Positions 62,385 to 64,000 of a DNA stretch of 64,000 bases are shown here, in pieces. Position numbers and translations under genes: made by a program. The notes beneath the pieces were generated by a model. It was not told where the DNA came from and did not search any database. It worked only from the letters and a program-made list of their open reading frames with translations. The stretch spans positions 4,030,001-4,094,000 of the forward strand of contig NZ_JACBZH010000001.1 of the NCBI RefSeq assembly GCF_013407855.1. The letters run 5' to 3'. Source of the stretch: Actinopolymorpha rutila. GTDB taxonomy: Bacteria > Actinomycetota > Actinomycetes > Propionibacteriales > Actinopolymorphaceae. Within the stretch, counting starts at the first letter, position 1. The number at the start of each line of letters is the position of its first letter.

Positions 62385-63704
62385 GTGTCACCCCGCCAGT
62401 TCCTGACCGGCGGCCGCCACCCGGTCACCCGGCTGTACCCGTTGACGGTGTTCTTCGCCGCCGACGGCGTGCTGTTCGCCAGTTGGATCGTCCGCATCCC
62501 CGAGATCAAGAACCAGGTCGGGGCGTCCGCGACGGCGCTCGGGCTGGCGCTGTTGTGCATGACGGTGAGCTCGGCGGCGTCGATGTACTTCGCGGGCGGA
62601 CTGTGCGAACGCCTGGGCACCCGCACGGTGCTCGTCGCGTCGTTCCCGCTGGTGTGTGCCGGGCTGGTCACGCCGGCGCTGGCGCGTTCGGTGGTCGCGC
62701 TCGGCGCCATCCTGTTCGTGTTCGGCGCGATCTACGGCGTTCTGCTGGTCGCGCTCAACAGCGCGGCGGTGGAGATCGAGTCGACGTCCGGCCGGGCGAT
62801 CATGTCGCCGATGCACGGGCTGTGGAGTGTCGGCGGGCTGGTCGGCGCGGTGATCGGCGGGCTGCTCGCCGCGCACCTCACCGCCGTCGAGCACTTCGCC
62901 GTGGTCGCGGTGGCGGGCGTGGTGGTCGCCGTCGGGTTCGCCCGGCCGATGCTGCGCACCGGCACCGATCAGCCCGTACGCACCGACGGCACGGCCGGCC
63001 CGGCCACGGCAGCGCGAGGACAGGAGCAGAAGCAGGAGCAGGAGCAGGAGCAGAAGCAGAAGCAGGAGCAGGAGACGGTACGCCGGACCGCGCGCAGGCC
63101 GATCAGCCTCGCCGTCGTACTGCTCGGCGTGGTCGCGTTGTGTACGGCCTACGGCGAGGGAGCCATCGGCGACTGGGTGGCCCTGCACCTGCGGGAGAAC
63201 CTCGGCGCGGCGGCGGGGGTGGCGGCGTACGGCTTCGGCGTCTACTCGGTGGCGATCGCGACCGGGCGGCTGACCGGTGGGCGGCTGATCGAGCGGCTCG
63301 GCGAGACCTGGGTGCTCAGCGGTGGCGCGGTGCTCGCCGCCGCCGGCGTTCTCACCACCGCGTGGGCGGGCAGCCTCGCGGTCGCCTTCGCCGGGCTGCT
63401 CGCGGTGGGGCTGGGCCTGGCGAACATGTTCCCGGTGGCGATCGCCCGGGCCGGCGCGATCGGCGGGCCCCGCGGCGTCGGCCTGGCCTCCACCATCGGC
63501 AACACCGGGATGCTGGCCGGGCCGCCGCTGATCGGGTTCCTCGCCGACCAGGTGGGGCTGCGGACGGCGTTGAGCACGGTGGCGGTGACGGCTCTGGTCG
63601 CGGCGGTCATCGGACTGGTGCAACGGTCGCTGCGGGTCCGGACCGAAGGCGCGGCCGACTCCCCCGTCGGGACCGTCGCGGCCGAGCCCGCCCACCGGGT
63701 CTGA
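62385..63704 (+). CDS. MFS transporter (YbjJ-like), paralogue
   Basis: A 439-residue 12-helix transporter clearly paralogous to the one at 59277-60674. The shared blocks are RLYPLTVFFAADGVLFASWIVRIPEIKNQVGASATALGLALL, LCERLGTRTVLVA, SPMHGLWSVGGLVGAVIGG and the C-terminal GNTGMLAGPPLIGFLADQVGLRTALS. The central cytoplasmic loop contains a Gln/Glu/Lys run from a hexanucleotide repeat (63021-63074). GTG 62385 follows GAGGAG. It is probably co-transcribed with the GH20 gene. The direction of transport cannot be told from sequence. Confidence 0.88.
   Translation: MSPRQFLTGGRHPVTRLYPLTVFFAADGVLFASWIVRIPEIKNQVGASATALGLALLCMTVSSAASMYFAGGLCERLGTRTVLVASFPLVCAGLVTPALARSVVALGAILFVFGAIYGVLLVALNSAAVEIESTSGRAIMSPMHGLWSVGGLVGAVIGGLLAAHLTAVEHFAVVAVAGVVVAVGFARPMLRTGTDQPVRTDGTAGPATAARGQEQKQEQEQEQKQKQEQETVRRTARRPISLAVVLLGVVALCTAYGEGAIGDWVALHLRENLGAAAGVAAYGFGVYSVAIATGRLTGGRLIERLGETWVLSGGAVLAAAGVLTTAWAGSLAVAFAGLLAVGLGLANMFPVAIARAGAIGGPRGVGLASTIGNTGMLAGPPLIGFLADQVGLRTALSTVAVTALVAAVIGLVQRSLRVRTEGAADSPVGTVAAEPAHRV
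63021..63074 (+). repeat. Hexanucleotide tandem repeat in MFS central loop
   Basis: Nine 6-bp units of CAGGAG or CAGAAG are in tandem and in frame, encoding alternating Gln-Glu and Gln-Lys pairs. Unit-number change would keep the frame and lengthen or shorten only the cytoplasmic loop between the two transporter halves. Confidence 0.85.
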
Positions 63705-63877
63705 GCCCCAGACCCTCTCCTGGACACATTTCGGTCACGCTGCGTACACTTTTCGGCGTTTCAACCTCGTAGAGTGACGTAGTCGTGAAATCTTCGTCCG
63801 CGTAGGCAGTCGATCTCTTCCCCATTCGGCTCACCGAAGCCGGTACCACCCAGAGGGCTGGTACCAGGAGGAGTGCC
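63705..63877 (+). other. Intergenic region before terminal gene, with inverted repeat
   Basis: This 173-bp spacer is AT-rich in its middle part. GGTACCA (63842-63848) pairs with TGGTACC (63859-63865) across a 10-nt loop just upstream of the AGGAGG ribosome binding site of the next gene, so a translation-controlling hairpin is possible. I looked for c-di-AMP (ydaO) riboswitch signatures, which often precede secreted cell-wall genes in actinobacteria, and saw none. Confidence 0.35.
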
Positions 63878-64000
63878 ATGCGCGCGTCGCGCCGCCGAGC
63901 CGCCCCGACGGGCCGGCTCGCCCGGATGGTCCGAAGGACTGCGCTCGGGCTCGGGCTGCCCGCGGTCGCGATCAGCGGCCTGAACCTGCCGTCGTCGGCC
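63878..64000 (+). CDS. Secreted-protein gene, N-terminus only (partial)
   Basis: The open frame runs off the window end. The visible 41 residues begin MRASRRRAAPTGRLARMVRRTALGL, followed by a hydrophobic stretch, consistent with an Arg-rich signal peptide. A strong AGGAGG lies 5 nt before the ATG. The mature domain is outside the window, so no function can be assigned. Confidence 0.7.
   Translation, partial: MRASRRRAAPTGRLARMVRRTALGLGLPAVAISGLNLPSSA

Noticed and set aside
63607..63879. Minus-strand Leu-rich start (MALLLVPALWVV) opposite the terminal gene
   Set aside because: It lies antisense to the ribosome binding site and start of the terminal secreted gene, has no terminator hairpin after it, and its continuation has no protein-like features. 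The Leu run comes from the reverse of GGTACCAG-type repeats.

Overview
The window is 64 kb of very GC-rich actinobacterial chromosome. The coding bias, the many GTG/TTG starts and the gene order all point to Actinobacteria. The order hrcA-dnaJ, hemW, lepA, rpsT, holA, comEC, comEA, degV, leuS is the classical actinobacterial housekeeping neighbourhood. Sugar-handling genes (PL8 lyase, GH20, three Gfo/Idh/MocA dehydrogenases, a ROK regulator) suggest a soil member of the Propionibacteriales or a relative, but that is inference. No rRNA, tRNA, CRISPR array, insertion sequence or prophage was recognised, and no gene-free stretch exceeds 300 bases.

Layout. (1) 0-11 kb: HIT hydrolase, dnaJ and hrcA with a perfect CIRCE element; a metallo-beta-lactamase-fold gene, a DUF3097 gene and a DUF4870 membrane gene on the other strand; then hemW, a long-chain acyl-CoA ligase and lepA. 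(2) 11-17 kb: an apparent insertion between lepA and rpsT, with a propeller-like protein, a kinase-like phosphotransferase and a four-gene ABC-2 export locus. (3) 17-25 kb: rpsT, holA, comEC, comEA, a second phosphotransferase, degV and a flavin-reductase-like protein. (4) 25-34.3 kb: two leucyl-tRNA synthetase genes flanking a SARP/AfsR regulator and a small secreted protein. (5) 34.5-43 kb: conserved hypothetical, Uma2 remnant, SNF2 helicase with SWIM partner, MarR with an ABC exporter. (6) 43-49 kb: CGNR regulator with epoxide hydrolase, secreted PL8 polysaccharide lyase, two methyltransferases. (7) 49-55 kb: three sugar dehydrogenase-type genes and a frameshifted HelD-like gene. (8) 55-64 kb: EamA transporter, Eis-type acetyltransferase, rpiB, ROK regulator, and a GH20 hexosaminidase between two paralogous MFS transporters. 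The window ends inside a secreted-protein gene.

The most notable system is the leucyl-tRNA synthetase pair. The copy at the ancestral syntenic position (24995-27439) keeps the aminoacylation core but has lost the whole CP1 editing domain: NWIGR is followed within nine residues by the YRLHDW/SRQRYWG block. A second, divergent and editing-competent LeuRS lies 4.3 kb away (31749-34262). Each gene is preceded by an 11-codon leader peptide with a Leu-Leu-Leu-Ile run in identical codons (CTG CTC CTT ATC), near-identical intervening hairpins and an intrinsic terminator. This indicates leucine-responsive attenuation of both synthetases. Between them, a SARP regulator gene is separated from the divergent secreted-protein gene by an array of 11-bp direct repeats placed 8 bp from a candidate -10 box, the usual geometry of a SARP operator.

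At least eight genes appear to be leaderless, with a TANNNT box 6-8 nt before the start codon. Several regulators sit beside inverted-repeat operators that overlap predicted promoters.
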